Shown here: in pieces, positions 36,760-45,781 of the stretch
Layout: each line of letters begins with the position of its first letter
Numbering within the stretch: position 1 is the stretch's first letter
Notes under the pieces: generated by a model
Database searches by the model: none
Told to the model about the DNA's origin: nothing
Seen by the model: the letters and a program-made list of their open reading frames with translations, nothing else
Made by a program: the position numbers and the translations under genes
Assembly: GCA_049650345.1 (NCBI GenBank)
Contig: JBARZY010000176.1
Coordinates: 1 to 64,000, forward strand
Length of the DNA stretch: 64,000 bases
Source of the DNA: Glaciecola sp049650345
Lineage (GTDB): Bacteria; Pseudomonadota; Gammaproteobacteria; Enterobacterales; Alteromonadaceae
Direction of reading: 5' to 3'

Positions 36760-37465
36760 TTTAAGTTTTAGAAAAGCCGTTTATGCCAACCCTTTTACTA
36801 CCGACCCAGAAGTTGTAAAAGCTGCACAAAACGACATCAACAAACAAGCCTTTTGGGATGAGCTGAAGGTAATGGAAAGCGAATTAAATGCCGCTATGCA
36901 AATTCCTGTACCTGAGAATTTGGCTGAACGCTTAATTTTGCGTCAATCGTTATCTGATCACAAAACCAAGCGTAAACAGCGTCCATGGTATATCGCGCTG
37001 GCTGCATCTGTGGCACTGGCAACCATACTCAGCGTGAGCATGCTAAGTGGTGGTAATGATAAATTAACCAATGACGTATACGCGCACGTGAGTCATATGG
37101 AAGCGGAGCTAATGAAAAGCGCCGCGGTTGATTTAAATGCGGTAAATGCAAAGTTAGCAAGCTTTAATGGACATATAAACAATGAAGCTAAAGGTAAGCT
37201 GGGTGAAATTGTATCCGCCAATTATTGCTACCTCGATAAGATTAAAAGCTTACACATGATTATTCGAGGTGAAAATGGACTTACTTCATTATTTGTGGTG
37301 CCCGAAGCGATTTCAAAAAATATGGCTGAAACATTCAGCAATGCAACCTACGAAGGCGCCTCGTTTTTATTAGAGTCTGCAAAAATAATTGTGGTCGGCG
37401 AAAGCCCAGCAGATGTGAATAACCTTAAGCAGCAAGCACAAGCCGCCTTGTCTTTCTCTGCCTAG
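36752..37465 (+). CDS. DUF3379 family membrane protein, probable anti-sigma partner
   Basis: 237 residues. The N-terminal cytoplasmic part (SFRKAVYANPFTTDPEVVKAAQ) carries the anti-sigma-like start typical of DUF3379. One membrane helix lies at about 77-96 (WYIALAASVALATILSVSML), followed by a C-terminal periplasmic domain. It begins inside the end of the sigma gene and follows GGGGAGCAAGCGA, a strong ribosome site. Position next to an ECF sigma gene and topology support a sigma-sequestering role; no zinc-binding HxxxCxxC motif is present, so the mode of binding differs from ZAS-type anti-sigmas. A good terminator follows. Confidence 0.85.
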   Translation: MDDLSFRKAVYANPFTTDPEVVKAAQNDINKQAFWDELKVMESELNAAMQIPVPENLAERLILRQSLSDHKTKRKQRPWYIALAASVALATILSVSMLSGGNDKLTNDVYAHVSHMEAELMKSAAVDLNAVNAKLASFNGHINNEAKGKLGEIVSANYCYLDKIKSLHMIIRGENGLTSLFVVPEAISKNMAETFSNATYEGASFLLESAKIIVVGESPADVNNLKQQAQAALSFSA

Positions 37466-37528
37466 AGGCAAACAAAACGGCTCGAATTATAAGCAATTGC
37501 TTTATAAACTTTGATTAATATTCATTAT

Positions 37529-37551
37529 GCCCAGCTCTTGCTGGGCTTTTT
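37529..37551 (+). terminator. Rho-independent terminator after the sigma/DUF3379 pair
   Basis: GCCCAG, loop CTCTTG, CTGGGC, followed by TTTTTAT; 64 bases after the DUF3379 gene stop. Confidence 0.88.
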
Positions 37552-37695
37552 ATTAAATGCAGTTAAATTCAATAAATCTGAGCGTTATAGAGACTTACCC
37601 TGTTTACAGCTTGTTGATACTAGGACACACACTAACCTTTAGATTTATCTTAAAACTGTTAGAATACGAACAAAATATAACATAAAGGAAGTTCC

Positions 37696-39210
37696 ATGGA
37701 ATTTGGCACATACGTATCACTCGCTATCTATTTTGTTGCAATGTTAGGCATAGGCCTTTACGCATTTAGAACCAACGAAGAGAGTGCCTCAGGTTACTTG
37801 TTAGGCGGCCGAAAACTGAGCGCACCCGTCACCGCGCTTTCAGCAGGTGCATCTGACATGAGTGGATGGATGCTAATGGGCGTGCCAGGTGCAATGTATT
37901 TGTCGGGCGCATCTTCGCTATGGATAGCTTTTGGCCTTACACTCGGCGCATGGATAAATTACCTCGTTGTTGCGCCACGACTGCGTGTGTTCACCGAAGT
38001 CGCAAATGACGCCATTACCCTTCCCGACTATTTTGAAAATCGTTTTTTAGATGATTCCCGAGCACTACGAGTAATTGGTTCGCTAGTAATTATTTTATTT
38101 TTCACTTTGTACACATCAGCGGGCGTTGTGTCTGGAGGCAAACTGTTTGAATCATCATTTGGCCTAAGCTATGAACTTGGCATATGGATAACCGCGGGCG
38201 TAGTAGTTACCTATACCTTTTTTGGTGGATTTACCGCAGTTTCATTAACTGACTTTATTCAAGGCGTAATCATGTTCATCGCCCTGATTTTGGTACCCAG
38301 CGTTGTCATCTTTGAGCTAGGCGGTGTAAATCAAGCCCTCAACGCATTAGAACAAATCAACCCACAATTATTATCAATAATGACCAACGCCGAGAACGGC
38401 GAAAGTATGACCATGATAGGTATAATTTCCCTTTGCTCATGGGGACTAGGCTATTTTGGACAGCCACACATTATCGTGCGCTTTATGGCCATTAGCAGTG
38501 TTAAAGAATTACCCTCAGCGCGCAGAATAGGCATGAGCTGGATGATAGTGTCACTGGCCGGTGCTGCCATGACGGGCCTATTTGGTTTAGCCTACGTCAC
38601 CGCTAATAATGTGCCACTCAACGACCCTGAGACGGTGTTTTTAATGCTATCGCAATTGTTGTTCAATCCGTTTATTGGCGGGTTTTTACTTGCTGCTATT
38701 TTAGCCGCTATTATGAGTACTATTTCATCACAATTGTTAGTTACCTCAAGTTCACTGACGCGTGATGTATACGTAGCGTTTGTGAATAAATCTGCTACTG
38801 AAATTCAACAAGTGTTAGTGGGACGTTTATGCGTAATAGTAGTGGCTATCGCGGCGATCGGTTTAGCGTTAGGCGAAAATAAAACTATTTTAAGCTTGGT
38901 GAGTAACGCATGGGCAGGTTTTGGCGCAGCGTTTGGTCCACTCATTATTATTTCTCTACTATGGGATAAAATGACAAAAAGCGGCGCCATATCAGGGATG
39001 CTTGCCGGCACTATTACAGTGTTAATTTGGATATTTGTCCCCATTGATGAGCAAGGCAATACACTTTCGAGTGTAATATACGAAATAATCCCTGGGTTTT
39101 TGGCATCTGCTGCCGTTATACTGGTAGTGAGTAAAATAACTTACACACCAAACGAGGCAATAGAGTCTCTTTTCAGTAGATACTCTGCAAAACTCAATGA
39201 ATACAACTAA
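37696..39210 (+). CDS. putP: Sodium/proline symporter PutP
   Basis: Inner-membrane symporter of the SSS family, 504 residues (E. coli PutP 502), about 13 helices. The sodium-binding region AGASDMSGWMLMGVPGAMYLSG near 51-72 holds the conserved Asp (about 54). Other family stretches include TLPDYFENRF and CSWGLGYFGQPHIIVRFMAI, and ILAAIMSTISSQLLVTSSSLTRD. GGAAG lies just upstream of the ATG. No putA is adjacent in this window. It may serve proline catabolism or osmoprotection. Confidence 0.95.
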   Translation: MEFGTYVSLAIYFVAMLGIGLYAFRTNEESASGYLLGGRKLSAPVTALSAGASDMSGWMLMGVPGAMYLSGASSLWIAFGLTLGAWINYLVVAPRLRVFTEVANDAITLPDYFENRFLDDSRALRVIGSLVIILFFTLYTSAGVVSGGKLFESSFGLSYELGIWITAGVVVTYTFFGGFTAVSLTDFIQGVIMFIALILVPSVVIFELGGVNQALNALEQINPQLLSIMTNAENGESMTMIGIISLCSWGLGYFGQPHIIVRFMAISSVKELPSARRIGMSWMIVSLAGAAMTGLFGLAYVTANNVPLNDPETVFLMLSQLLFNPFIGGFLLAAILAAIMSTISSQLLVTSSSLTRDVYVAFVNKSATEIQQVLVGRLCVIVVAIAAIGLALGENKTILSLVSNAWAGFGAAFGPLIIISLLWDKMTKSGAISGMLAGTITVLIWIFVPIDEQGNTLSSVIYEIIPGFLASAAVILVVSKITYTPNEAIESLFSRYSAKLNEYN

Positions 39211-39229
39211 TAAGTGATCATATAAGTAA

Positions 39230-40450
39230 ATGGCGTTTTTTTCTGCACGGCAACCTATCCTCACTACCGATAAAAAAGTGTTCGGTTATGAGCTGTTATT
39301 TAGATCGGGTACCGACAACGTATTTCCAGACGTTAATGAAGAAACCGCCACGTCCAAAATGATCGAGGGCCTACAGTTTGACTTGGGCCTAGACAAAATT
39401 AGTTCCGGTCGCCAAGCGTTCATTAATTTTACAGAATCTAGCATTCTGAAAGCCTATCCAAATATGCTGCCAAAACACAAAGTGGTAGTTGAAGTGTTAG
39501 AAACGGTAAGACCGACCAAAGCTGTGTACGCGCAGTTAGAAGCCTTAGCCACTGAAGGATATAAAATAGCACTTGATGACTTTGTGCATTCGCCCCAGTG
39601 GGAACCGTTTTATAAACTCTGCGCAATTATCAAGATTGATATTCAATTTATCAGCGAAGACCAACTCAACGCCATTCTTGACGTGAAGACGCGGTTTCCA
39701 CAAATAACATTATTGGCCGAAAAGGTTGAAACCTACGACGAATTTAATCGTTATGCAGCGCTAGGTTTTGAATTGTTTCAAGGGTACTTTTTTAGCAAAC
39801 CAGAAGTCATTGAACGCGTGAGTTTGTCGGCATCACAGTCTATATTGTCGAGTTTACTAAGTGAAATTACCAAGCCTGACTTGGACATTAAACGTATTAC
39901 GCAGCTTTTTGAAATTGACGTAGCACTCTCATTTAAGCTACTTAGATACACACAATCACCGCTATTCCAACGCCGCAGAAAAATAGACAACATTAAACAA
40001 GCTATCGTACTGCTCGGTCAAAAAGAGTTAAAACGCTTTGTAATGCTCCTTTTTGCAGCTGTACTTGGTGACGGAAAGCCTACCGAATTGCTTAAATTAT
40101 CTATTCACAGAGCCAAGTTTTGTGAGCGCTACGCAGAACAAGCCGATTTACCCGAAGAACTTTCGTCAGCTTTCCTTGTTGGTATGCTTTCACTGATTGA
40201 CGCCATGCTAGATTCGCAAATTGATGAGCTTATCACCAACATGCCATTATCAGATTCAATCAAGCAAGCCTTACTACAAAATACAGGAAAACTTGCTGAG
40301 TTTGTGGCCTTATGTAAGCACATAGAGCAAGGCAATTGGCAAGATATCGACCAATCGACACAAGCCAATCAAATTTGTATCGATGACACCCTAGCTCTTT
40401 ATAAAGAATCAGGAGAATGGGCAGAGCAACAGTTGCAGGTGATGTCTTAG
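39230..40450 (+). CDS. EAL-HDOD signalling protein (YuxH/CdgJ-like)
   Basis: 406-residue cytoplasmic protein with an EAL-type domain at about 1-200 and an HDOD domain at about 205-395. Unlike many of this class, most EAL catalytic positions can be traced: YELLFR, INFTES, VEVLETV, DDF, IIKID, LLAEKVE and FQGYFF. The canonical EGVE reads EKVE, and the Gln after it is not obvious. The HDOD part has SFKLLRYTQSPLF and the IKQAIVLLGQKELKRFVMLL helix. Family members (Vibrio CdgJ) affect c-di-GMP and motility. It begins 19 bases after putP. Whether it hydrolyses c-di-GMP is open. Confidence 0.9.
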   Translation: MAFFSARQPILTTDKKVFGYELLFRSGTDNVFPDVNEETATSKMIEGLQFDLGLDKISSGRQAFINFTESSILKAYPNMLPKHKVVVEVLETVRPTKAVYAQLEALATEGYKIALDDFVHSPQWEPFYKLCAIIKIDIQFISEDQLNAILDVKTRFPQITLLAEKVETYDEFNRYAALGFELFQGYFFSKPEVIERVSLSASQSILSSLLSEITKPDLDIKRITQLFEIDVALSFKLLRYTQSPLFQRRRKIDNIKQAIVLLGQKELKRFVMLLFAAVLGDGKPTELLKLSIHRAKFCERYAEQADLPEELSSAFLVGMLSLIDAMLDSQIDELITNMPLSDSIKQALLQNTGKLAEFVALCKHIEQGNWQDIDQSTQANQICIDDTLALYKESGEWAEQQLQVMS

Positions 40451-40459
40451 CAGTATCTG

Positions 40460-40501
40460 AGACACCCATCTTATAGTTACAGCAGAATTGTAGACACCCA
40501 T
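40460..40501. repeat. Direct repeat AGACACCCAT upstream of the RAYT transposase
   Basis: Two copies of AGACACCCAT (40460-40469, 40492-40501), 32 bases apart, lie between the EAL-HDOD stop and the transposase start. The same decamer or its one-base variant recurs as pairs at 16653-16695 and 50778-50814. Confidence 0.5.
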
Positions 40502-40609
40502 AAAAATTTCAAACACCTAACCTATATTAACCATCCTTCCGACCAGTATCGCCTTACATATATTTTCGCCACAATAACGAACGTGTAAATATACGGAAGT
40601 TGAACAACG

Positions 40610-41584
40610 ATGCCTAAAGCAAGAAAATTTCAAATAAATCCTGAACGTACGCTCTACTATCATTGCGTTTCTCGTTGCGTTAGGCGGGCTTTCTTATGTG
40701 GGCAAGATAAATACTCGGGCCAAAGCTACGAGCATCGCAGGCAATGGGTTGAAAAAAGACTTCATAAACTATCTACCGTATTTTGTATTGACCTTTGCGG
40801 TTATGCAGTAATGAATAATCACACCCATGTAGTATTGCGGATACAGCCAAAGCAAGCTCAAAATTTGAGTGACCTGGAAGTCGTCCAAAGATGGCACACT
40901 ATATTTAAAGGTACACTGTTAACTCAACAATACATAAAAGGAATGCATTTAACTGCAGCACAAATGATTACTGTCAAAAGTACTCTGGCAGTGTGGCGTC
41001 AACATTTACAGGATATATCTTGGTTCATGCGTGCGCTGAACGAACACATTGCTCGAATGGCTAACAAAGAAGATAACTGCACTGGGCGGTTTTGGGAAGG
41101 ACGATTTAAGTGTCAGTCTTTATTGGGAAAGTCAGCCCTAGCAGCTTGTTTAGCCTATGTAGATTTGAACCCTATTCGCGCAAAAATGGCAGATAGACCA
41201 TCGCGATCAGACTATACTAGTATCAAATATCGAATCAATGCTGCTAGATCAGGAAAAACACCAAAGTACCTACTTGCTTTTACCGGGGATGCGCCTATAC
41301 ATTCTTCAATAGGTTTACCATTCGAATTAACCGAGTATCTGCAACTGGTAGGTTTTACTGGGCGTAAGCTAACAAAGTTCAACGAAAATTCTTTTGAAAA
41401 TAGTCAACCACCAATTCTCAGTCGGATAAATATAGGGAAAGAACAATGGACTGAGCTGAGTACTTCATTTGAATCGTGTTTTGCTGACGTAGTTGGAAAT
41501 GAAGCACAAATGTTGAATTATCAACAGAATGAAGACCTTAAACGGCTATGGCACAAAGGAACAGCGAAGCGCTTATTTGGTTAA
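40610..41584 (+). CDS. REP-associated tyrosine transposase-like protein (Y1/HUH fold)
   Basis: 324-residue member of the IS200/TnpA-REP superfamily of single-strand DNA transposases. The HUH-type motif appears as MNNHTHVVLR near 62-71. Downstream are the RFWEGRFKCQSLL segment and LAYVDLNPIRAKMADRPSRSDYTSI, the region expected to hold the catalytic Tyr and the family's hallmark. The longer C-terminal domain fits the large RAYT group common in Alteromonadales. I see no terminal inverted repeats, no second ORF and no REP hairpins; the only nearby repeat is the AGACACCCAT pair. It stands alone between the c-di-GMP gene and the cys operon and may be a domesticated or recently acquired single gene. 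Confidence 0.88.
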   Translation: MPKARKFQINPERTLYYHCVSRCVRRAFLCGQDKYSGQSYEHRRQWVEKRLHKLSTVFCIDLCGYAVMNNHTHVVLRIQPKQAQNLSDLEVVQRWHTIFKGTLLTQQYIKGMHLTAAQMITVKSTLAVWRQHLQDISWFMRALNEHIARMANKEDNCTGRFWEGRFKCQSLLGKSALAACLAYVDLNPIRAKMADRPSRSDYTSIKYRINAARSGKTPKYLLAFTGDAPIHSSIGLPFELTEYLQLVGFTGRKLTKFNENSFENSQPPILSRINIGKEQWTELSTSFESCFADVVGNEAQMLNYQQNEDLKRLWHKGTAKRLFG

Positions 41585-42030
41585 AGCTAGTAAGATAAAG
41601 AAGTTTGGCTTCCAAAAATGAAAAAAGACGTTCATTTACCTATAAGTTAGAAATTACCCTACTTCCAACCTGCTATTTCAAAACGCCATCTCTCACCATA
41701 TTTCATGTTCAAGTATGCGCACTGACACTCACAAATAAAAAATCATCTGATCATAAAACCTACTGATTGCACAATTTTGCAACTAGTCTGATTACAGAAG
41801 GAGTGAATGTCTCCTTTTGCTCCCCTCTTGCTCCCGAAAAATAAATGTTATTTTTTGACTTTTGATAACAAAAAGCATGGATGTCCCTTATTGGATATAT
41901 CTTTTAATACTATCTAGTTACAAATTGGTAATAAAAGAGCCGCTTTTGTCATCATCAACAATAAGCCAATATGCTAAGCTCGACCTATAATTATTTAATA
42001 CCAATCCTTTAATTTAAGGTACGCATCAGT
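41585..42030. other. Intergenic region upstream of the cys operon
   Basis: About 446 bases with no convincing gene. It contains a small GGAG/CTCC hairpin followed by TTTT (about 41799-41817), a tandem TTGCTCCC motif (about 41817-41837) and an AT-rich stretch (about 41840-41950) that probably carries the cysD promoter and activator sites. I could not pick a CysB site with confidence. Confidence 0.45.
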
Positions 42031-42945
42031 ATGTCAGTAAACATGCCATCTATTACGCATTTAAAACAGCTTGAAGCTGAAAGCATCCATATATTTCGAG
42101 AAGTTGCCGCCGAGTTTGAAAACCCAGTAATGCTATATTCGGTAGGGAAAGATTCGTCAGTATTGCTTCATTTGGCGCGCAAAGCTTTTGCTCCAGGTAC
42201 TATTCCATTTCCGTTGTTGCATGTAGACACAACATGGAAATTTAAAGAAATGATTTCATTTCGCGATGAAATGGCTAAAAAGCATAATTTAAATTTACTT
42301 GTTCACACCAATCAAGAAGGCGTTGATGCAGGTGTTAGTCCGTTTTCAGTGGGCAGCGCGAAGCATACCGACATTATGAAAACCGGTGCACTTAAGCAAG
42401 CGCTCAATCACTACAAATTTGATGCTGCATTTGGCGGTGCCCGCCGTGACGAAGAGAAATCAAGAGCTAAAGAACGTGTGTACTCGTTTCGTGATGAAAA
42501 TCACCGCTGGGACCCTAAAAACCAAAGGCCTGAGCTGTGGAATATTTACAACTCACAAATTAACAAAGGTGAGAGCATCCGAGTGTTTCCCATGTCGAAC
42601 TGGACTGAGCTTGATATTTGGCAATATATTTTCATGGAAAACATTGAAATTCCTTCGCTTTACTTAGCCAAGCCGCGCCCCGTGGTGAATCGTGATGGTG
42701 TGTTAATTATGGTTGATGATGAACGTATGCCACTTGAACCAGGCGAAGTACCTGAAATGAAGTCGGTACGCTTTAGAACCTTGGGCTGTTACCCTCTAAC
42801 GGGAGCCGTTGAGTCAACCGCGGACACGCTACCTGAAGTTATTCAAGAGATGCTGCTTACTAAAACGTCAGAGCGTCAAGGTCGTGTTATTGATCATGAT
42901 TCAAGCGGGTCAATGGAGAAGAAAAAGATGGAAGGATACTTTTAA
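42031..42945 (+). CDS. cysD: Sulfate adenylyltransferase small subunit
   Basis: Catalytic subunit that makes adenosine 5'-phosphosulfate (APS) from ATP and sulfate, driven by the GTPase CysN. 304 residues (E. coli 302). The ATP pyrophosphatase loop SVGKDS is at 37-42, followed by LLHVDTTWKFKEM and FGGARRDEEKSRAKERVYSFR. First gene of cysD-cysC-cysQ-cysN-permease. Its stop overlaps the cysC start (TAATG). Confidence 0.97.
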   Translation: MSVNMPSITHLKQLEAESIHIFREVAAEFENPVMLYSVGKDSSVLLHLARKAFAPGTIPFPLLHVDTTWKFKEMISFRDEMAKKHNLNLLVHTNQEGVDAGVSPFSVGSAKHTDIMKTGALKQALNHYKFDAAFGGARRDEEKSRAKERVYSFRDENHRWDPKNQRPELWNIYNSQINKGESIRVFPMSNWTELDIWQYIFMENIEIPSLYLAKPRPVVNRDGVLIMVDDERMPLEPGEVPEMKSVRFRTLGCYPLTGAVESTADTLPEVIQEMLLTKTSERQGRVIDHDSSGSMEKKKMEGYF

Positions 42946-43541
42946 TGTCTTCAAATATTGTATGGCACCAACACAGTGTAAACAAATCATCGAGAGCTGA
43001 GAAACTTGCACAAAAGCCTGCTGTTATTTGGTTAACCGGCTTGTCAGGCTCAGGCAAATCAACCATTGCAAACTTACTTGAAAAACGGTTGTATGAAGCC
43101 AACCACGCAAGCTACTTGCTTGACGGTGACAATGTAAGGCACGGCTTGTGCGGTGATTTAGGCTTTGACGACAAAGCCAGAGTTGAAAACATTAGACGTA
43201 TTAGTGAAGTGAGCAAGTTGTTTGTTGACGCAGGTTTATTGGTAATAACAGCCTTTATTTCACCGTTTAAAGCCGACAGAGACTATTGCCGCAGTTTGTT
43301 AGAAAATCATGAATTTGTGGAAGTATTCGTTGATACCCCCCTGTCGGTTTGTGAATCACGCGATCCTAAAGGTTTATATAAAAAGGCACGTAGCGGTGAT
43401 ATTAAGCATTTTACCGGTATTGATTCAGAGTATGAAGCACCTGAAACTCCTGAAATTCACTTACAATATCAAGATGAGAGTGCAGAGAATACAGCAGAAC
43501 GTTTGTACCAAGCACTTAAGCAAAAAGGATATGTGTCGTGA
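42945..43541 (+). CDS. cysC: Adenylylsulfate kinase
   Basis: Phosphorylates APS to PAPS. 198 residues (E. coli 201). P-loop GLSGSGKST at 32-40, LDGDNVRHGLCGDLGF, and the phospho-Ser region AFISPFKADRDYCR. Overlaps cysD by one base and cysQ by four, so all are translationally coupled. Its place between cysD and cysN differs from the E. coli cysDNC order. Confidence 0.97.
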   Translation: MSSNIVWHQHSVNKSSRAEKLAQKPAVIWLTGLSGSGKSTIANLLEKRLYEANHASYLLDGDNVRHGLCGDLGFDDKARVENIRRISEVSKLFVDAGLLVITAFISPFKADRDYCRSLLENHEFVEVFVDTPLSVCESRDPKGLYKKARSGDIKHFTGIDSEYEAPETPEIHLQYQDESAENTAERLYQALKQKGYVS

Positions 43542-44338
43542 GCAGTTCATTTGAAATAAACGACAACACTATTGATGTAGTTACTCAGATAGCCATAGAA
43601 GCCGGGAATTTAATACTGCAAATATACGAACAAGATTTTGCGATATATGACAAGTCTGATTCTAGCCCGCTTACTGAGGCAGATTTAGCGGCGCATCATC
43701 ATATTGTAGAGGCATTACAAAAATGCTCAGATTTACCTATTTTATCAGAAGAGTCAGCGGATATAAGCTGGGAACAGCGCAAATCTTGGACCCGTTACTG
43801 GTTAGTAGACCCGCTTGATGGTACAAAAGAATTCATTAAAAAAAATGGTGAGTTTACAGTCAACATTGCATTAATAGAGTTTGGCGAGCCTACTTTTGGC
43901 GTTGTACACGCACCCGTACTTAATAAAACCTATGTTGGCGTTAAATCGACTGGCGCATATGTGCTTGAAGCGGGCAAAAAAAGCATCATCACGACTCAAG
44001 CACACCAACTCGGTGATACATGGAAAGTAGTGGGAAGCCGCTCTCATCAAAGCGATGAAATTAATACCATTATGGATGCCTTAGCTGGCGAAAAAACGCT
44101 TATTGCGATGGGCAGCTCGTTAAAGCTGTGTTGCGTGGCAAGTGGGGAAGCGCACTTATATCCGCGTGTTGGCCCTACCAGCGAATGGGATACGGGTGCA
44201 GCACATGCCGTTGTATTGGCAGCGGGCGGCAAAGTGACTGTACTAGATACGAACCATCCTTTTGATGCCGATGCACACCCTTTGCGTTACAACCAAAAAG
44301 AATCAATTTTAAACCCTTATTTCATGGTAAGTTGTTAA
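43538..44338 (+). CDS. cysQ: 3'(2'),5'-bisphosphate nucleotidase CysQ
   Basis: Removes the 3'-phosphate from PAP, the by-product of PAPS reduction, preventing its build-up. 266 residues with a GTG start that overlaps the cysC stop (GTGA). Metal-binding motifs of the inositol monophosphatase family: ILSEESADISW, VDPLDGTKEFIKKNGEFTVNI (D-P-x-D-G-T near 89) and WDTGAAHAVVLAAGG. E. coli CysQ is 246 residues and lies elsewhere; here it is embedded in the sulfate activation operon. Confidence 0.95.
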   Translation: MSSSFEINDNTIDVVTQIAIEAGNLILQIYEQDFAIYDKSDSSPLTEADLAAHHHIVEALQKCSDLPILSEESADISWEQRKSWTRYWLVDPLDGTKEFIKKNGEFTVNIALIEFGEPTFGVVHAPVLNKTYVGVKSTGAYVLEAGKKSIITTQAHQLGDTWKVVGSRSHQSDEINTIMDALAGEKTLIAMGSSLKLCCVASGEAHLYPRVGPTSEWDTGAAHAVVLAAGGKVTVLDTNHPFDADAHPLRYNQKESILNPYFMVSC

Positions 44339-44339
44339 T

Positions 44340-45743
44340 ATGTTTAATGAAAACGAATTATTAAGAAGTGATATTCACGAATATTTAGCGGCTCACGAAC
44401 GCAAAGATTTGATGCGTTTTTTAACCTGCGGCAGCGTAGACGATGGTAAAAGCACACTAATTGGCAGACTACTGCACGACTCGAAGATGATTTATGAAGA
44501 TCAGTTAGCGGCGATTACCAAAGACAGTAAAAAAATAGGTACCACTGGCGAAAAGGTAGATCTTGCTTTACTGGTCGACGGCCTGCAATCAGAACGCGAA
44601 CAAGGTATCACCATAGACGTTGCCTACCGATATTTTAGTACAGACAAGCGCAAATTTATTATTGCCGATACACCGGGACACGAGCAATACACTCGCAACA
44701 TGGTGACCGGTGCGTCAACCTGTGATTTGGCCATATTAATGGTTGACGCGCGTGCTGGCATAAAAACACAAACTAAACGTCACTCTTTTCTAGCGTCGTT
44801 GTTAGGTATAAAACACGCTATTGTAGCAATCAATAAAATGGATTTGATGGACTATTCTCAAGATGTTTTTGAAAGCATCAAAGCTGATTTTTTGCGTTTT
44901 TCAGCGCAACTGAATATTCCAGATATCCGTTTTGTTCCGTTGTCAGCACTTGAGGGTGACAACGTAGTGAACAAAAGTGAACACACGCCTTGGTACACAG
45001 GCCCTACTTTAATGGAAACCTTGGAAACCATCGAGATATCTGACCAACGCAATGATGACTTTAGGTTTCCCGTGCAATACGTAAATAGACCTCATTTAAA
45101 CTTCCGAGGTTTTGCTGGCACAATTGTTTCAGGCAATATCTCAGTGGGCGATGACGTAACAGTGTTACCTTCGGGGAAACAATCTACGGTTAAGTCTATA
45201 TTTACATTTGATGGCGATTTACCGCAATCTAGCGCTCCCCATGCCGTAACGCTAACACTCAATGACGAAATAGACATTTCACGTGGCGACATGATTGTTA
45301 GATCAGACAATTTGCCATTGAACGCATCAAATTATAAGTCAAATTTAGTATGGATGTCCGAAGATGCGCTGATCCCAAATAAGCAATATAGCTTTAAATT
45401 TGCAACTAAAATGGTGTCAGGTTCAGTAGCAAATCTTAGTCATAAAGTAGATGTCAACACGCTTGAAAGCAGCGAAGCATTGCATTTGAATTTAAACGAA
45501 ATAGGCGTGGCCGATATTCGTTTAACGCAAAATGTGGCCTGCGATGCGTATATCAATAATCGTGCTACTGGGGCATTTATTATTATAGATAGAATGTCTA
45601 ATAGTACAGTGGGCGCGGGTATGATTATTAGCGATAATCAAGAAACAGTAACGCCTGCTGAATACTCTGAATTCGAACTAGAGTTTAATGCGCTAGTGAG
45701 AAAGCATTTCCCACATTGGGGAGCGGCCGATATTAGCAAGTAA
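44340..45743 (+). CDS. cysN: Sulfate adenylyltransferase large subunit (GTPase)
   Basis: Elongation-factor-like GTPase that couples GTP hydrolysis to APS synthesis by CysD. 467 residues (E. coli 475). G1 GSVDDGKST at 31-39, switch region QGITIDVAYRYF, G3 DTPGHEQYTRNM, G4 AINKMDLMD, then two beta-barrel domains. It is not fused to an APS kinase domain, consistent with the separate cysC. It is separated from its partner cysD by cysC and cysQ. Confidence 0.96.
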   Translation: MFNENELLRSDIHEYLAAHERKDLMRFLTCGSVDDGKSTLIGRLLHDSKMIYEDQLAAITKDSKKIGTTGEKVDLALLVDGLQSEREQGITIDVAYRYFSTDKRKFIIADTPGHEQYTRNMVTGASTCDLAILMVDARAGIKTQTKRHSFLASLLGIKHAIVAINKMDLMDYSQDVFESIKADFLRFSAQLNIPDIRFVPLSALEGDNVVNKSEHTPWYTGPTLMETLETIEISDQRNDDFRFPVQYVNRPHLNFRGFAGTIVSGNISVGDDVTVLPSGKQSTVKSIFTFDGDLPQSSAPHAVTLTLNDEIDISRGDMIVRSDNLPLNASNYKSNLVWMSEDALIPNKQYSFKFATKMVSGSVANLSHKVDVNTLESSEALHLNLNEIGVADIRLTQNVACDAYINNRATGAFIIIDRMSNSTVGAGMIISDNQETVTPAEYSEFELEFNALVRKHFPHWGAADISK

Positions 45744-45781
45744 TTGTAATATCAGTAAATAACACATGGCACTAGTTAACA

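Noticed and set aside
40610..41584. Complete insertion sequence boundaries around the RAYT gene
   Set aside because: No inverted repeats, target duplications or REP hairpins are visible, so only the gene and the nearby decamer repeat are reported.
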